Below, piece after piece: positions 46,856-58,434 of a DNA stretch of 64,000 nucleotides. Within the stretch, counting starts at the first letter, position 1. The number at the start of each line of letters is the position of its first letter. The position numbers and the translations under genes are program-made. Origin of the DNA: Nipponacmea schrenckii (taxonomy: Eukaryota > Mollusca > Gastropoda > Lottiidae); the NCBI GenBank assembly GCA_030562195.1, contig CM060200.1, positions 26,327,023 through 26,391,022 on the forward strand, given 5' to 3'. The notes beneath the pieces are model-generated. The model was not told where the DNA came from. It saw nothing but the letters and a program-made list of their open reading frames with translations, and ran no database searches.

Positions 46856-47438
46856 CGGAGCCCCTAACAGTAAATATATTATAAATAATTATTTCGTTTA
46901 AACGAATTAATTTGACTATTTCGTTTAAACGATTTAAATTATTTCGTTTAAACGAATTAATTATTTCGTTTAAACGAATTATTTTGACTAAATTATTTCG
47001 TTTATACGAATTAATTTGGCTATTTCGTTTAAACGATTTAAATTATTTCGTTTATACGAATTAATTTGGCTATTTCGTTTAAACGATTTAAACTATTTCG
47101 TTTAAACGAATTAATTTGACTATTTCGTTTAAACGATTTGAATTATTTCGTTTAAACGAATTAATTTGACTATTTAAACGAAATAAATGCAATAATTATT
47201 TCGTTTAAACGAAATAATTTAAATCGTTAAAACGAAATAATTTCTTTTCGATTCGACGAAATAATTATTCCGTTTAATCGAAATAAATATTTCGTTTAAT
47301 CGAAATAATTATTTCGTTTAATCGAAATGAATGCTATTATTTTCGTTTAATCGAAATAATTATTTCGTTTAAACGAATAATTATTTCGATTAAACGAAAT
47401 AATAAAAAAAATATTTATACTGCGTGTTAGGGGCTCCG
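46856..47438. mobile_element. TA-flanked MITE packed with palindromic TTCGTTTAAACGAA units
   Basis: Inverted ends CGGAGCCCCTAACA (46856) and TGTTAGGGGCTCCG (ending 47438) are flanked by TA on both sides, as for Tc1/mariner-type MITEs. The ~500 bp interior is an array of about 20 copies of the self-complementary core TTTCGTTTAAACGAAA, with variants TTTATACG and TTTAATCG, separated by TTAATTTGACTA-type spacers. No ORF. It ends 309 bp upstream of the ATG of the peptide gene. Confidence 0.85.
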
Positions 47439-47746
47439 TAGAATTAGGTCATCATTCTTTGTTGCTGATTTTGTACGTGATGGTGGACACCTTTGCTTGG
47501 CACGCGGGGTCCTGTTTTATTAGAAAATAGATGATAAAGCTCAACACCAGCCATCAGTCCGTCTAAATATTTACTTATTTATTTTAAGCTGATAGAGCTC
47601 ACTGATTAATTGATGACATTTGACGGTATTTTGTCTAAACACGGTTAACAGACTAATTTCATCAAACTATACGAGTTGTATTTATTCATTGACAAAAACA
47701 GAACTTCATTTTAATTAGATTTCATTTTCCGTCATTTTTTTATAGA

Positions 47747-48210
47747 ATGAAAGTAGCTCTTATTTTGATCGCTGTCGTCATGGTTATGAAAGTTGAAGGT
47801 TGGGGATGGAGAGCTCCACGAATTGATATTCCACCCATACCACGTATTCTACCACGTATTCCATCTATACCAAGTATTCCATCTATACCACGCATACGTT
47901 GGGGAAAGAGAGAGGTGAGAGGAGCCGAGAGTGACGCTGCTTTCAATGCTGCCGCTGAAGACGGTGTATTATCCGATGATGAAATTAAATCTTTACTTGG
48001 TGTCGCTGATGAGGATTTGGCTGATTTTTATGAACTTTATGACGTTAACGGTAAGTAATAATATTTATTGTATTAGTTGAAGTAGTCACCAAAATTCGCC
48101 CAACCCCCTGAACTCTGAGCCTACACCCTAAGGAGCAGATCCCGCATCTATTAAACCTCTCTCAGAAAGCAGGTTGTAACAGGATGTGTTTGTGTGAGTG
48201 ATGTGGGGAC

Positions 48211-48247
<37 letters not shown>

Positions 48248-48535
48248 AAAGATGATAATGATTATAATGATTTTTACTTTATTTCAGAGAATGGAGAAAT
48301 AACAGTTGAAGAATTTCAAACTGTGTCTGCTGTCCTTGAAGACAGTAAGTTATATATTTTCATCATGAGCTCTGTGTACTATAAATATATTTCACAATAT
48401 ACCATATATCAGTTCATACCCCCGTTTTAAACAATATTATCATCTGTTTGTTTAATTTGAGTCCAGTATGAGTTTCAGCTAATCACTAAATAATCCATCC
48501 TGATAAATATCTCTTTAATTTCAGTGCAAGGTTAA
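47747..48535 (+). CDS. Precursor of a secreted, probably amidated Pro/Ile/Arg-rich peptide with an acidic EF-hand tail
   Basis: Three coding exons (47747-48050, 48288-48344, 48525-48535) join in phase 1 to 123 residues and stop at TAA 48533-48535. AATAAA follows at 48617-48622. An acceptor (TTTATAG) 2 bp before the ATG indicates a 5' UTR intron. Residues 1-18 are a signal peptide (MKVALILIAVVMVMKVEG). Residues 19-52 are Trp-, Pro-, Ile- and Arg-rich with IPS/IPR repeats and end RIRW. Residues 53-55 are GKR, the classic amidation plus dibasic cleavage signal. The rest is strongly acidic and includes a canonical EF-hand loop, DVNENGEITVEE (99-110), split by intron 2, plus a degenerate partner (LSDDEIKSLL). 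An amidated antimicrobial or neuropeptide-like product is inferred; the family was not recognised. Confidence 0.82.
48207..48256. repeat. (GAT)n microsatellite in intron 1 of the peptide gene
   Basis: About a dozen TGATGA units run up to the pyrimidine tract of exon 2. The same arrangement is found, inverted, at 16281-16334. Confidence 0.9.
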
Positions 48536-48622
48536 GGTCAATAGAAGAAGACAAGACGAGCTGGAATATTACCTCACATCATCTTGAATATAATCGGCCG
48601 ATTATTTGAAATTTGAAATAAA

Positions 48623-49659
48623 TTTGAACAATATCATAAATAGTTGTAGTTCTCTTTCGAAATGAAATGGAGTTTTACGTCCGACCTTTCTTCTCCTAAT
48701 AGAAACAATAACGGCGAGAATGAAGGGTTACTAGTATCATTCACTTTACAGTGACTGAACTGAAAATCAATGATGTAGACATATTTCCAATAGTCATCCT
48801 GGACCATTCAAGATGATACAATCCATGAGGTAGACATGCAATGAGTCCAATAGTCATCCTAAACGATTCAAGGTGACAAACACAATTGTTGAACACTAAT
48901 ATTTTTCACACGTAGAACATCGTCAAATCAACATGTTTTCATGTTAACAAATTACAAAAGGAATATTTCATACTTTATGTCGAGAAGTCCCCAAATGTTT
49001 TTAAATTTAAAATAAAACTCAACTCTTTTTTTGCTTCTCTATTATGTGTGTAATAATGTGCTGCAATGTAGGGTGTGGTGCTAGGCTGAGTATGTTTACT
49101 TTTCTGGACACCGGGTGGCACTTTTCACTATAAAACTCGTATTGTTGCGGTATTGTTCGTAGCATTTTTTCAAAATAAAATCTTTGTGATCAGTGCCCTC
49201 TTGAAATGTGGAAATTAAATCACATCGGACATAGACTGGTTCTTCATTTGCCATGGCAACCTAATAAGACTATTCTTTCACATGAAAGAATTGCCATTAC
49301 TTAGCTTCCGTACATTTCCATTACTCCAGGCATAAAATAATTGGGGATAATTTGTTCGTCCAACATTACTTCTTGCGCACATTTGGACAATCGAGACTTT
49401 CAAAGATGTTCACCAGTCAGGTCTCTGTTTTTACCTCCTGTTTGACATGTTTTGGGGTGTTTGTGTGTGTGTGTGTGTATGTTTAGAAGCAATGGAGAGT
49501 GCCTTGCGGGACAGGGTATGCTTACTCACCCGGACACCTTGTTCCACTTTCTATTGTAAAACGCTCCCTAATGTTGGTTGTTCGTAACATTCTTTATCAC
49601 ACTAAACTTTTTGCGAACAGTTCCCTCCCTTGAACTGGTCTAATTCTGGACACCTGGAC
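48623..49659. other. Intergenic; degenerate repeats only
   Basis: A SINE-tail-like GGAGTTTTACGTCCGACC lies at about 48668. Two diverged copies of a segment with CACTTTYNAYTRTAAAAC and TTGTTCGTARCAT (about 49080-49230 and 49490-49640) suggest an old dispersed repeat. A short GT run is at about 49460. No coding exon is supported. Confidence 0.45.
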
Positions 49660-51365
49660 TCAGTCCAGTAAAACATTTTATGCTTATGATTGTATAATTT
49701 TGTCCGTTTTTTAGAAATCCTCTTTCTCCCTTCCTTTGGGGTTTTTGCATGCCCATTTTTGACTAATTTTTGGTCTAGATTTGAAATTTGATGTCTAGCG
49801 GATGTTTAAATGTAATGGTTTACTTTCATTTTGTTTAGTTCAAAATTTTCATGGTAATGGTATACTTAAATTTTGCACAGAAACCAAGTATTGCCCAGGC
49901 TTTCATGTGACATATAGGCAAGTTTTCAACGAGATTGGTGGACTGATCAAACTGATCAAATTTTATGGTTCAAGGGAGGTAATTCAAATATTTATATGGA
50001 CTCAGACTATGCTTAAGTTGTGTTCAGAGTACAGTGTGCGACGTTATCACATTTATCTTTATTTCAAAATGTCGTTCAGAAAGCTTTAATAAAAATAACA
50101 AGATTATTAGTAATATAGTCATTTAGGTAAACAATTGGTATTTAATAATTCCCTTTTTACAATAAATTATCTAAACAATAGTTCTGCACAAAAAAGAGAG
50201 TCCATTTTGTACATGCGCAGCTGCTCGTAGATGGGTGGAGCGGAAGAAAGAGTAAGTGAACTTATAAATCGTTTTAATTGTTTTAGTTTTTTAGTTACGA
50301 TTGGGGGATAACAATTAACGCCTTTTGTTAACTATCTTAGAACCAAATCCTTTGTTATATATGTATATATACAGGCATCTGGCTGTCACGTCTTATCAGT
50401 TCTTATTAAAAAAGATAAGGGTAATTTTAGGGAAATCCCCAGGACCTGCATAATATGCTCTACACTAACGGATTTATACCTAGTGAAATTGATGTTTCCT
50501 GATTAATTATTATGCAAAGCATCATTGCATGTTACTATTTTCTGCAACATACTGCCTTCCGTACACTCTGTGGAAGTTATATGGCAAATGTCCCCATTTT
50601 CTCGTTAATACTCTTCACGCTTCGAACCACAACTTGGTAAAGTAAATTGATTGTTAGGCTGGTTTTCCATGTACGCGTTTTCTACCGCTCGCGGTAGCGG
50701 GGCTGTTGCCGCGCGGATTATTATGTTTCCATTGGTTTGCCATCATTTTGTTAATAAACTTTATGTTGTTCGCCAACTTAAATTGGAAATCCCACAAAAA
50801 CTAGGTCAATTCTGGGTAAATCCGCGCACTTTCAATAGAAAGAAGAGATGTTCTAATATAGCATGACCTTGAAAATTTTGAACAACTGAAAATGATAGTA
50901 AACCACTACGTTGTATCAACATCCGCTTGACTGTCACTGCACAAAACGACTATTTTAAGAAATAACCTTCCGCAAAATTAAATTTCTCATTATCTGAGAA
51001 ATTCCTAAAAAAATAATACTATTTCAGATATCAAATTCCAAATCTAGACCAAAAGGTGTCTTCCCATATCGCCTCTTCCCACTGCGCCCCTTCCCACTTC
51101 GCCCCCAAACTATTCCTATTTCGCACCGTCTCCATTTCGCCCCTTTTCCATACCGCCCCTTCCCAGTACGCCCCTTTTCCGTTTTGCCCCTTTCCCATTT
51201 CACCCCTTTTTCAGTTCGCCCCTTCCGACTTCATCCTTGCCATTCCACCCCTTTCCCATTCGCCCTTTCCCATTTCCCTTCCCTTTTTTTCCTTTTAAAA
51301 CACTTATATACCATTTAAAGAGAAACAGTATTCATTTCGTGGGTTTATTTGCTTAAGCAAATGGT

Positions 51366-51645
51366 CTTCCGGTATGGAGGTGAAAAGGCTCAAAATGTGA
51401 AAGCAAAATTACAAACTCCATCTATTAAATTCCACATTTCATCTAATATAATCACAGTTTTTAGCTTATAAATGCAAAATCCTAATTTCTTTATTCTTAA
51501 TTTCAAATTTCATGCAATAAAGTAACAGTGTTTAACTTATAAATGCTAAATCCCACTTTCTTTATTCTTAATTCCATGTGGTCAACTTCTGACTGCCACA
51601 TTCTAAATTTCTTTTTACAGATGACACATGCCAAATTATATTTTT
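51366..51645. repeat. Inner inverted-repeat arm, left
   Basis: Pairs with 51815-52097 at over 95% by eye (for example CACATTTCATCTAATATAAT and its complement), with a loop of about 170 bp. It also contains an internal ~100 bp duplication (TTCTTTATTCTTAATT motif twice). Confidence 0.88.
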
Positions 51646-51814
51646 GTGGTGTAAAATTTTTTAGAAAATGTAAGCTGTAAATAATCAGAGAAAACAAATA
51701 ATTAAATTACGAAGTTAATTTTTATACAATGGAAATCTAAATTTAGGATTCTTAATCTTGGAGTAAGTTTTTGTCAAGAAGAAAATGAGATTTAGACAAA
51801 TTTGTAATTAAAAA

Positions 51815-52097
51815 TATGTAATTTGGCATGTGTCATCTGTAAAAAGAAATTTAGAATGTGGCAGTCAGAAGTTGACCACATGGAATTAAGAATAAAGAAA
51901 GTGGGATTTAGCATTTATAAGTTAAACACTGTTACTTTATTGCATGAAATTTGAAATTAAGAATAAAGAAATTAGGATTTTGCATTTATAAGCTAAAAAC
52001 TGTGATTATATTAGATGAAATGTGGAATTTAATAGATGGAGTTTGCAATTTTGAATTCACATTTTGAGCCGTTTCACCCTCCATATTCCGGTGTACT
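51815..52097. repeat. Inner inverted-repeat arm, right
   Basis: Reverse complement of 51366-51645, beginning AATTTGGCATGTGTCATCTG inside the arm and ending near TATTCCGG. Confidence 0.88.
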
Positions 52098-52552
52098 TCA
52101 ATTGTACACAATATATACTTCAAATATATCATAAATTTATCTATCTATATATTTCGAGAAGTATTTTTTCTATATATTGAATAGTCTCACTAATATATGA
52201 CAGGTATGACAAATGCGGATAATTATGGTTTCTGAGACTTACCCAAATCAACCTACGAAAATGAAGACCGTTTCCCATTAAAAAGGTGTGCTTGTTCCGG
52301 GTTCGAATTCTGGACAAGGCTGTTATCATACAAGGCTATGTTCACCGGTATGGAACTGGGAGAAAACTATGAAATGTGATTATTATTTTCTTACGGCTGT
52401 GTAAATTGTATTTCTGTATTTCTAAAGTTGGTTTTTTTATTACAATGTATCCTGATATTTTTTAAAAGGTTAATAAAAACGGAGTGTTCAACTAATTTGT
52501 GTATAACCCTTTTGTCATAATGCAATTGGTTTAAAGCATGGAATGAGAATTA

Positions 52553-52795
52553 ACGGGAGGGGGCGAAATGGAAAGGGGTGAAATGAGAAGGGGCGAAATG
52601 AAAAAGGCGAAATGGGAAGGGGTGAAATGGGAAGGGGCAATATGGGAAAGAGGGGCGAAATGGGAAAGGGGGGAATTTGGAAAGGGGCAAAATGAAAAAG
52701 GGGTGAAATGGGAAAGGGGCAAAACAGAAAAGTGGCGAATTCGGAAGGGGCGAAATGGGAATGAATGTAACGGGAATAGTTTGGGGGACGAAGTG
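52553..52795. repeat. GGGGCGAAATGGGAA minisatellite (right arm array)
   Basis: About 14 degenerate ~16-17 bp units. Complementary units are at 51058-51290, and a third, more decayed patch lies at 53385-53520. Long ORFs on both strands across it are repeat artefacts. Confidence 0.88.
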
Positions 52796-52912
52796 GGAAT
52801 AAACCAGACCAAAAATTGGTCAAAAGTTAGCATGCAAAAACCCCCAAAGGAAGGGAGAAAGAGGATTTCTAAAAATAGGGCGGATTAATACAATCATTAG
52901 CATAAAATGTTT

Positions 52913-53732
52913 TACTCATGTACCAATTCGCAATCAAACCAATGTCTTGTCGATTTTTTCAAAGAACTCAGAATTGTACACCCGCACATATTGTATGATT
53001 TAAATTTAGTTGAATTTGTTATGCAAATTGGTACCCGAAAATATAGATTTATGAAAAGGCAAGAAGAGCTTTCACCAATTAGCCATGTGTATAAATAGCC
53101 CTATTACGCATGTTTCTAAAAACGCAGTCGGTAAACGAGTCCGTCTAAAATGCCTGGCAAGATGGTTAAATTTCTCTTACGTTTAAAATGGATAAAAATC
53201 AAGCTACACTAGATGACTTTACAGTCTATGATAACAAAATGTCGGCTATGGTGATCTGACAAGCGGCAACACTGGTCTATCTATCTCTTTTACATTCTTC
53301 TCAATGACCTTTGACTTAACCTAAAGACTTGTGCTTTAAGCAATTTAAATTCGTCATATTTTGTATTATGTCGTAAGGAACGAAACAGGTAGGGGCAAGA
53401 TGAGGCGTAATGTCTAGCGGCGAAACAGAAAGGGGTGAGTTGGGAAGGGTTGGAGAGAACTATAACGGTAATGGGGAAAGTCAAAAAGAGTGATATGGGA
53501 AAGGGCGGATTGGCAAGTATTTAGGACTTTCTCATATACATGGATACTATAAATACGTTATAATTTGTGGTTCACTAATGGTAGGCTTAAAATAACCATG
53601 GGTTGATAGTCTGGAAGTGTAATTCTCAAAGGTTCAGAGACCATGAAATAAGTTCTCGTGCCAAGCCACGTTCAGAGCTGTTCACAGTTCTAATTGATAT
53701 AATCAATACTAAGCTGTATATTTTAATTTCAG
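52913..53732. other. Intergenic / 5' region of the DED gene
   Basis: No coding exon recognised. A decayed GGGGCGAAA-type array lies at 53385-53520. The acceptor TTTCAG at 53727-53732 shows that a 5' UTR exon of the DED gene lies somewhere to the left. Confidence 0.45.
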
Positions 53733-53739
53733 AACAAAT

Positions 53740-54561
53740 ATGGACAATTTTCGATTTCGTAAAATGCTTGTAAACATACAGTCAGGTTTAAGTACAACAG
53801 AACTTGAAACCTTGAAATTTGCTGCTGGAATTAAACGTAATTTAGCAGAAACCATACAGCAGGCTACAGATCTGTTTCAAATACTGGAAGAAAGAGGGGA
53901 TTTAAAACCAAATGATTTGAATAAATTTAGAGAGTTGATAGGAGTATTGGACACTCGCAAAGATTTATTACAAATTATTGATGATTATTTGAGGGATGAT
54001 AAAGTGGTTGATGGGGATAATGTAGAATGCTTAAATCATTATTCAGGTACACAAAGAAAAGCAGAATCTGAGAATGGACAAAAGGTTGAATTGGGGCACT
54101 ATTGCTGCAATAATTGTCCCGTGATATCACGTTAATATTCATGAAAAGTGCTGATTCAGCCATTTGTAATAGATATTGTTCATTTCGATTAATAATTAAA
54201 TAATCCTAAAAAGAGAATGAATGATTTTAAGCAAACTGCGTTGATAGGAGTCATTGCATATTTCTCTGTGGCGAGCATATAATAAAATATGGTAGATCAA
54301 AGGCAGATAAGCAGGCATTTTTAAAGAAAAGTAATAATTTAGTGTAATTTAAGAATGTTTTCTCTTATTTCAGGTGTGAAATATCCCATCATGTCCATAT
54401 TAAAGGCAGCAGTTTTAGCAGACGGAGATTTGAAGTTGATGGAAGACATTTTGGAAAATCATAGAGATGTCATTGAGAGGATAGTAGAAAAGGAGAAGAT
54501 AAATTTCGCGAAAACGCAGAAACTGCAAGGTGTTATCAAGCGATCAGATAATGATACTTGA
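53740..54561 (+). CDS. Small death-effector-domain (DED) protein
   Basis: Exon 53740-54046 (with about 7 nt of leader after the acceptor at 53732) and exon 54374-54561 join in phase 1 to 164 residues, ending TGA. Residues 3-88 form a DED: FRKMLVNIQSGLSTTELETL, LFQILEERGDLKPNDLNKFR, and TRKDLLQIIDDYLRD, which carries the RxDL charge motif of DED helix 5-6. DEDs link death receptors, FADD and caspase-8-type proteases. The second exon adds an alpha-helical tail (KLMEDILENHRDVIERIVEK) and no caspase or death domain. It could be a FADD-like adaptor stripped of its death domain, or a DED-only inhibitor. Donor GTACAC at 54047 is moderate; without splicing the first ORF reads on to 54135. Confidence 0.82.
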
Positions 54562-55229
54562 TACTTTGTTAATGTCAATATGTTTTTTTTTTTTTTTGCT
54601 TCCTTTTTTCCAAAATTAATAATTACAGTACTTGTTTCGCAGAAATAACAATTATATAATCATATTGCTTATTTAAAAAAAAAAGAGGAAAAATTTAGAT
54701 TTGGAAGAAACTTTGAAGAAAGAAAATATTTGGAGTTATTTCCCTTTAATAGTTATCCTTCCCAGTAATAAATGAGATATTTGTGCACGAATTCAAAACA
54801 TACAGTTGAGAACACGACTACGGGTCTAACTTTTGAAACATCCAAAAGCAGATGTCTTCTTATACCAAATATAGTAATAGACAAGTCAAAAATAATAGTT
54901 GTTTGAAATAAGAACAAAATTTGATAAAAATCTAAAAAACTAAATAAATAAATAACTAATAAAAACATAAGAAATAACTCCAGATATTTTTAAGTTTAAT
55001 TTGATACCAATGTTGAACAATTTTTTGTAGAACTGCATAAATAGATGTATAAATACGGGTAACACATCGTCTAATTGGCAGCGAAAAGAGCTTGCCAAAA
55101 TACTTTAATACGGGTAAAAAGTAGCCCGATTGTTCAGCTAGTGGAGCTGAGATTTGTATTATCGAATGTTAAATATATTGTTTTAACGATAAACGTAAAT
55201 AGTCGTGAATGAACTAGTTCACAAATAGG
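54562..55229. other. 3' flank of the DED gene; nothing else recognised
   Basis: AT-rich. An imperfect inverted pair (about 54722 and 54962, sharing GAGTTATTTC/GAAATAACTC) may be a small MITE. Possible poly(A) signals include AATAAA at about 54764. Confidence 0.4.
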
Positions 55230-55910
55230 GGGCTACAACGATTTATTAATTTTTACAATAAAACTCAAATGTTTCGAGTTAGAAGTAAAACTTGAGATTT
55301 CGTTGTAGCCCTAGACCTTTCTGAGGGAAAGGAATTAAAAAAAATATTTATTTGCAATAAAATGGTAGAATTGCAGAAGTTGTTGTGATAATGTGTTCAT
55401 ATAAAAACACGTGATAAATGAGTGGGCTACAACGATTTATAAACTTTTAAAATAAAACTCAATTATTTCGAGTTAGAAGTAAAACTTTAGATTTTGTTGT
55501 AGCCCTAGACCTTTCTAAGAGAAAGAAATTTAAAAAAAATATTTATTTGCAATAAAATGGAAGAATTGCAGAAGTCGTTGTGATAATGTGTTCATATAAA
55601 AAAACACGTGTTAAATGAGGGGGCTACAACGATTTATTAACTCTCACAATAAAACTCAATTATTTCGAGTTAGAAGTAAAACTTGAGATTTTGTTGTAGC
55701 CCTAGACCTTTCTGAGGGAAAGAAATTTAAAAAAAATATTTATTTGCAATAAAATGGAAGAATTGTAGAAGTTGTTGTGATAATGTGTTCATATAAAAAC
55801 ACGTGTTAAATGAGGGGGCTACAACGATTTATTAACTTTTACAATAAAACTCAAGTGTTTCTACACTTCTGACTTGGAAGTAAAACTTGAGATTTTGTTG
55901 TAGCCCTAGA
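55230..55910. repeat. Four tandem ~195 bp units, each with a GGGCTACAACG...CGTTGTAGCCC hairpin
   Basis: GGGCTACAACG occurs at about 55230, 55424, 55621 and 55816, and each is followed ~70-80 bp later by the near-complement TTGTAGCCC. Inside are AATAAAACTCAA and AAAACTTGAGAT, giving a second stem. Between hairpins is a conserved AT-rich spacer (ATATTTATTTGCAATAAAAT, TGTGATAATGTGTTCATATA). No ORF. It could be a tandemly amplified MITE. Confidence 0.85.
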
Positions 55911-56095
55911 CCTATCTCAAAGATAGGTGGTGTTTATCAGAGATTTATTCTCTCTGGCTGTTAAAATTTAAAATGATATCGCAGTTGGTATTTTTATTCT
56001 TGTATTGTTATCAATTAAACTGAAGAGTTGGAAAACTAAAATTGTTTCTAGTTTTTCTTTTAAATCTATCTCTGATTGTTCTTTGTTTTTCTGGC

Positions 56096-56460
56096 AACGA
56101 TCTGACTCTAGCAATCGAGCTCCCGCAATCTGACTCTAGCAATCGAGTTCCCGCAATCTGACTCTAGCAATCGAGCTCTCGCAATCTGACTCTAGCAATC
56201 GCGCTCCCACGATCTGACTCTAGCATTCGAGCTCCCACAATCTGACTCTAGCAATCGAGCTCCCACAATCTGACTCTAGCAATCGAGCTTCCATAATCTG
56301 ACTCTAGCAATCGAGCTCCCAAATCTGACTCTAGCAATCGAGCTCCCACAATCTGACTCTAGCAATCGAGTCCCACAATCTGATTCCAGAAACCGCGTTC
56401 CCACAATCTAGCATCCAAGCTCTAGCAACATGACTTGTAACCCAGCTCTGACAATCCGAG
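56096..56460. repeat. Minisatellite, ~27 bp unit (~12 copies)
   Basis: Unit AATCTGACTCTAGCAATCGA followed by GCTCCCAC; decays at the right edge. Confidence 0.9.
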
Positions 56461-56477
56461 TGTTAACGACTGGTAAC

Positions 56478-57320
56478 AGTTAATTAAACACTGTAAAATA
56501 TACAAACCTATACAACTCATTAGACAGTGAAGCATACACGAATCCATTAGGGATGGACAGTATCAAGATTTTTGAATACCACGGTATGTCAGGTGAAATT
56601 GGGTATCGTCACGATATTCACGGTATTTTTTTGTGACCAAAATTTTTAATGTAAATAGACATTATCACATTAATAGGTTATATGCAAGATATTATTTCGT
56701 TATTTTTTCTTGATCACTGGTATTTTTTATTCCAATTGAATAAACCCGACTTTACTGATTGAGCCTTAAAAAGTGTGCCGAATGTCGCCTGCTGGAAAAA
56801 TTCCTAAAAGATAGTCCCGATAGTAGTATACTGCATAGGTCGTGATAATCTAGTACATGTATTGTCACGTGACACGTGGTGGGTTAAGAATAACAAAATA
56901 TGAATTTATTTCTGAAAATATACCTTAAATCAGCAAAGAACGGATATTTTACCAGTTTAATTTTTCATAAAAATGAAATGAGTACATATACAGTATTCAA
57001 TTTTGCCACGATACTACTACAGGTATTTTTTTGGAACCGGTCTTCACGGTAATACCGTAGTATTGCCCAACCCTACCATCCATACAGTTAATTAAACACT
57101 GTAAAATATACAAACCTATACAACTGATTAGACAGTGAAACATATACCCATCCATACAGTTAATTAAACACTGTAAAATATACAAACCTATACAACTGAT
57201 TAGACGGTAAAACATATACCCATCCATACAGTTAATTAAACACTGTAAAATATACATATACCTATTACGAAACCAACTTCGATTTTTAGACAGTGAAACA
57301 TACACCCATCCATCAGTATT
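56478..57320. repeat. ~72 bp tandem repeat interrupted by a repeat-like insertion
   Basis: A single copy of CAGTTAATTAAACACTGTAA, AATATACAAACCTATACAAC, TSATTAGACAGTGAA is found at 56478-56540 and about 3.5 copies at 57075-57320. The ~520 bp between them (56541-57070) starts AGGGATGGACAGTATCAAGA and ends ATACCGTAGTATTGCCCAAC, with GGTATTCC/GGTAT-rich ends, and is probably an inserted element. Confidence 0.7.
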
Positions 57321-57659
57321 AGTCATTTAGGACTGGACACAATAGTCCAATAAAAACAACACATTACATATGTTTTTATTTCTAAAAATATGTACACAAC
57401 GATCTTCAAAATAATTTGGCTAATGAGCATAATAGACCAAAAATTAACCTATCAAATTGTAAAGGCAAACCATATTGTAGACAAACCACATGTCAAATTT
57501 TCATCTGAAAATGATACAGGAAGCTCAAATGCTATATCCTTACAATCATATGGTGAAATATGGTACTCGTCTATCTCTATGTTACCTGGACTCCCCTCAG
57601 TTCTGCAAATACATAGAATAGTGATGCCAGTGAAAAAGTTAGTATGATGTAAACAACAT

Positions 57660-58434
57660 TGTTGTCTCTATACAATTTACACAAAGTGATTTTGAAATTC
57701 AAATATAATATATCATCTCTCAGTTCTATTTCTATATTATAACATTATCATTCCTTCAGTTCTATTTCTATATTATAACATTATCTTCCTTCTCATATAT
57801 TATAACATTATCATTCCTTCAGTTCTATTTCTATATTATAACATTATCACTCCTTCAGTTCTATTTATATAGTATAACATTAACTTCCTTCTCATATATT
57901 ATAACATTATCATTCCTTCGTTTCTATTTCTATCATATATTATAACATTATCATTCCTTCATTTCTATTTCTATATTATATTCCTTAAGTTCTATTTCTA
58001 TATTATAACATTATCATTCCTTCAGTTCTATGTCCATATTATAACATTATCTTCCGTCTCATATATTATGACATTATCTTCCTTCTCATATATTATAACA
58101 GTATTATTCCTTTAGTTCTATTTCTATATTATAACATTACCATTCCTTCAGTTCTATTTCTATATTATAACATTATCATTCCTTCAGTTCTATTTCTATA
58201 TTATAACATTATCATTCCTTCAGTTCTATTTCTATATTATAACATTATCATTCCTTCAGTTCTATTTCTATATTATAACATTATCTTCCTTCTCATATAT
58301 TATAACATTATCATTCCTTCATTTCTATTTCTATTATATATATTATAACATTATCATTCCTTCATTTCTATTTCTTTCATATATTATAACATTATCATTC
58401 CTTCTTCTTTTTCTATCATATATTATAAGATAGC
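57660..58434. repeat. ~36 bp AT-rich minisatellite, first block
   Basis: Dozens of copies of AGTTCTATTTCTATATTATA followed by ACATTATCATTCCTTC, with longer variants containing CTCATATATTATAACATT. It continues at 58995-59400 after an insertion. Confidence 0.92.

Larger units (their letters stand above)
49660..52912. mobile_element. Foldback-like nested palindrome with GGGGCGAAATGGGAA arrays
   Basis: Three pairs of inverted segments nest around one centre (~51730). The outer pair is 49660-49790 and 52797-52912, sharing AGAAATCCTCTTTCTCCCTT. The middle pair is arrays of TTCCCATTTCGCCCCT at 51058-51290 and their complement at 52553-52795. The inner pair is 51366-51645 and 51815-52097, almost identical. 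The left side carries about 1.26 kb extra (49790-51057), including the dispersed repeat shared with 13185-13410. The symmetry resembles Foldback-type elements with satellite-like arms. No transposase was seen. Confidence 0.75.

Noticed and set aside
52285..52320. Possible tRNA or tRNA-derived element (GGGTTCGAATTCTGG)
   Set aside because: A B-box-like string without a matching A box, acceptor stem or repeat ends.
51056..52888. Ser/Pro/Phe-rich and Lys/Glu/Gly-rich ORFs (51056-51298, 52515-52888)
   Set aside because: Both are the TTCCCATTTCGCCCC minisatellite or its complement read in frame.
57390..57647. 85-residue ORF near 57.4 kb
   Set aside because: No recognisable domain or splice sites; surrounded by minisatellites.
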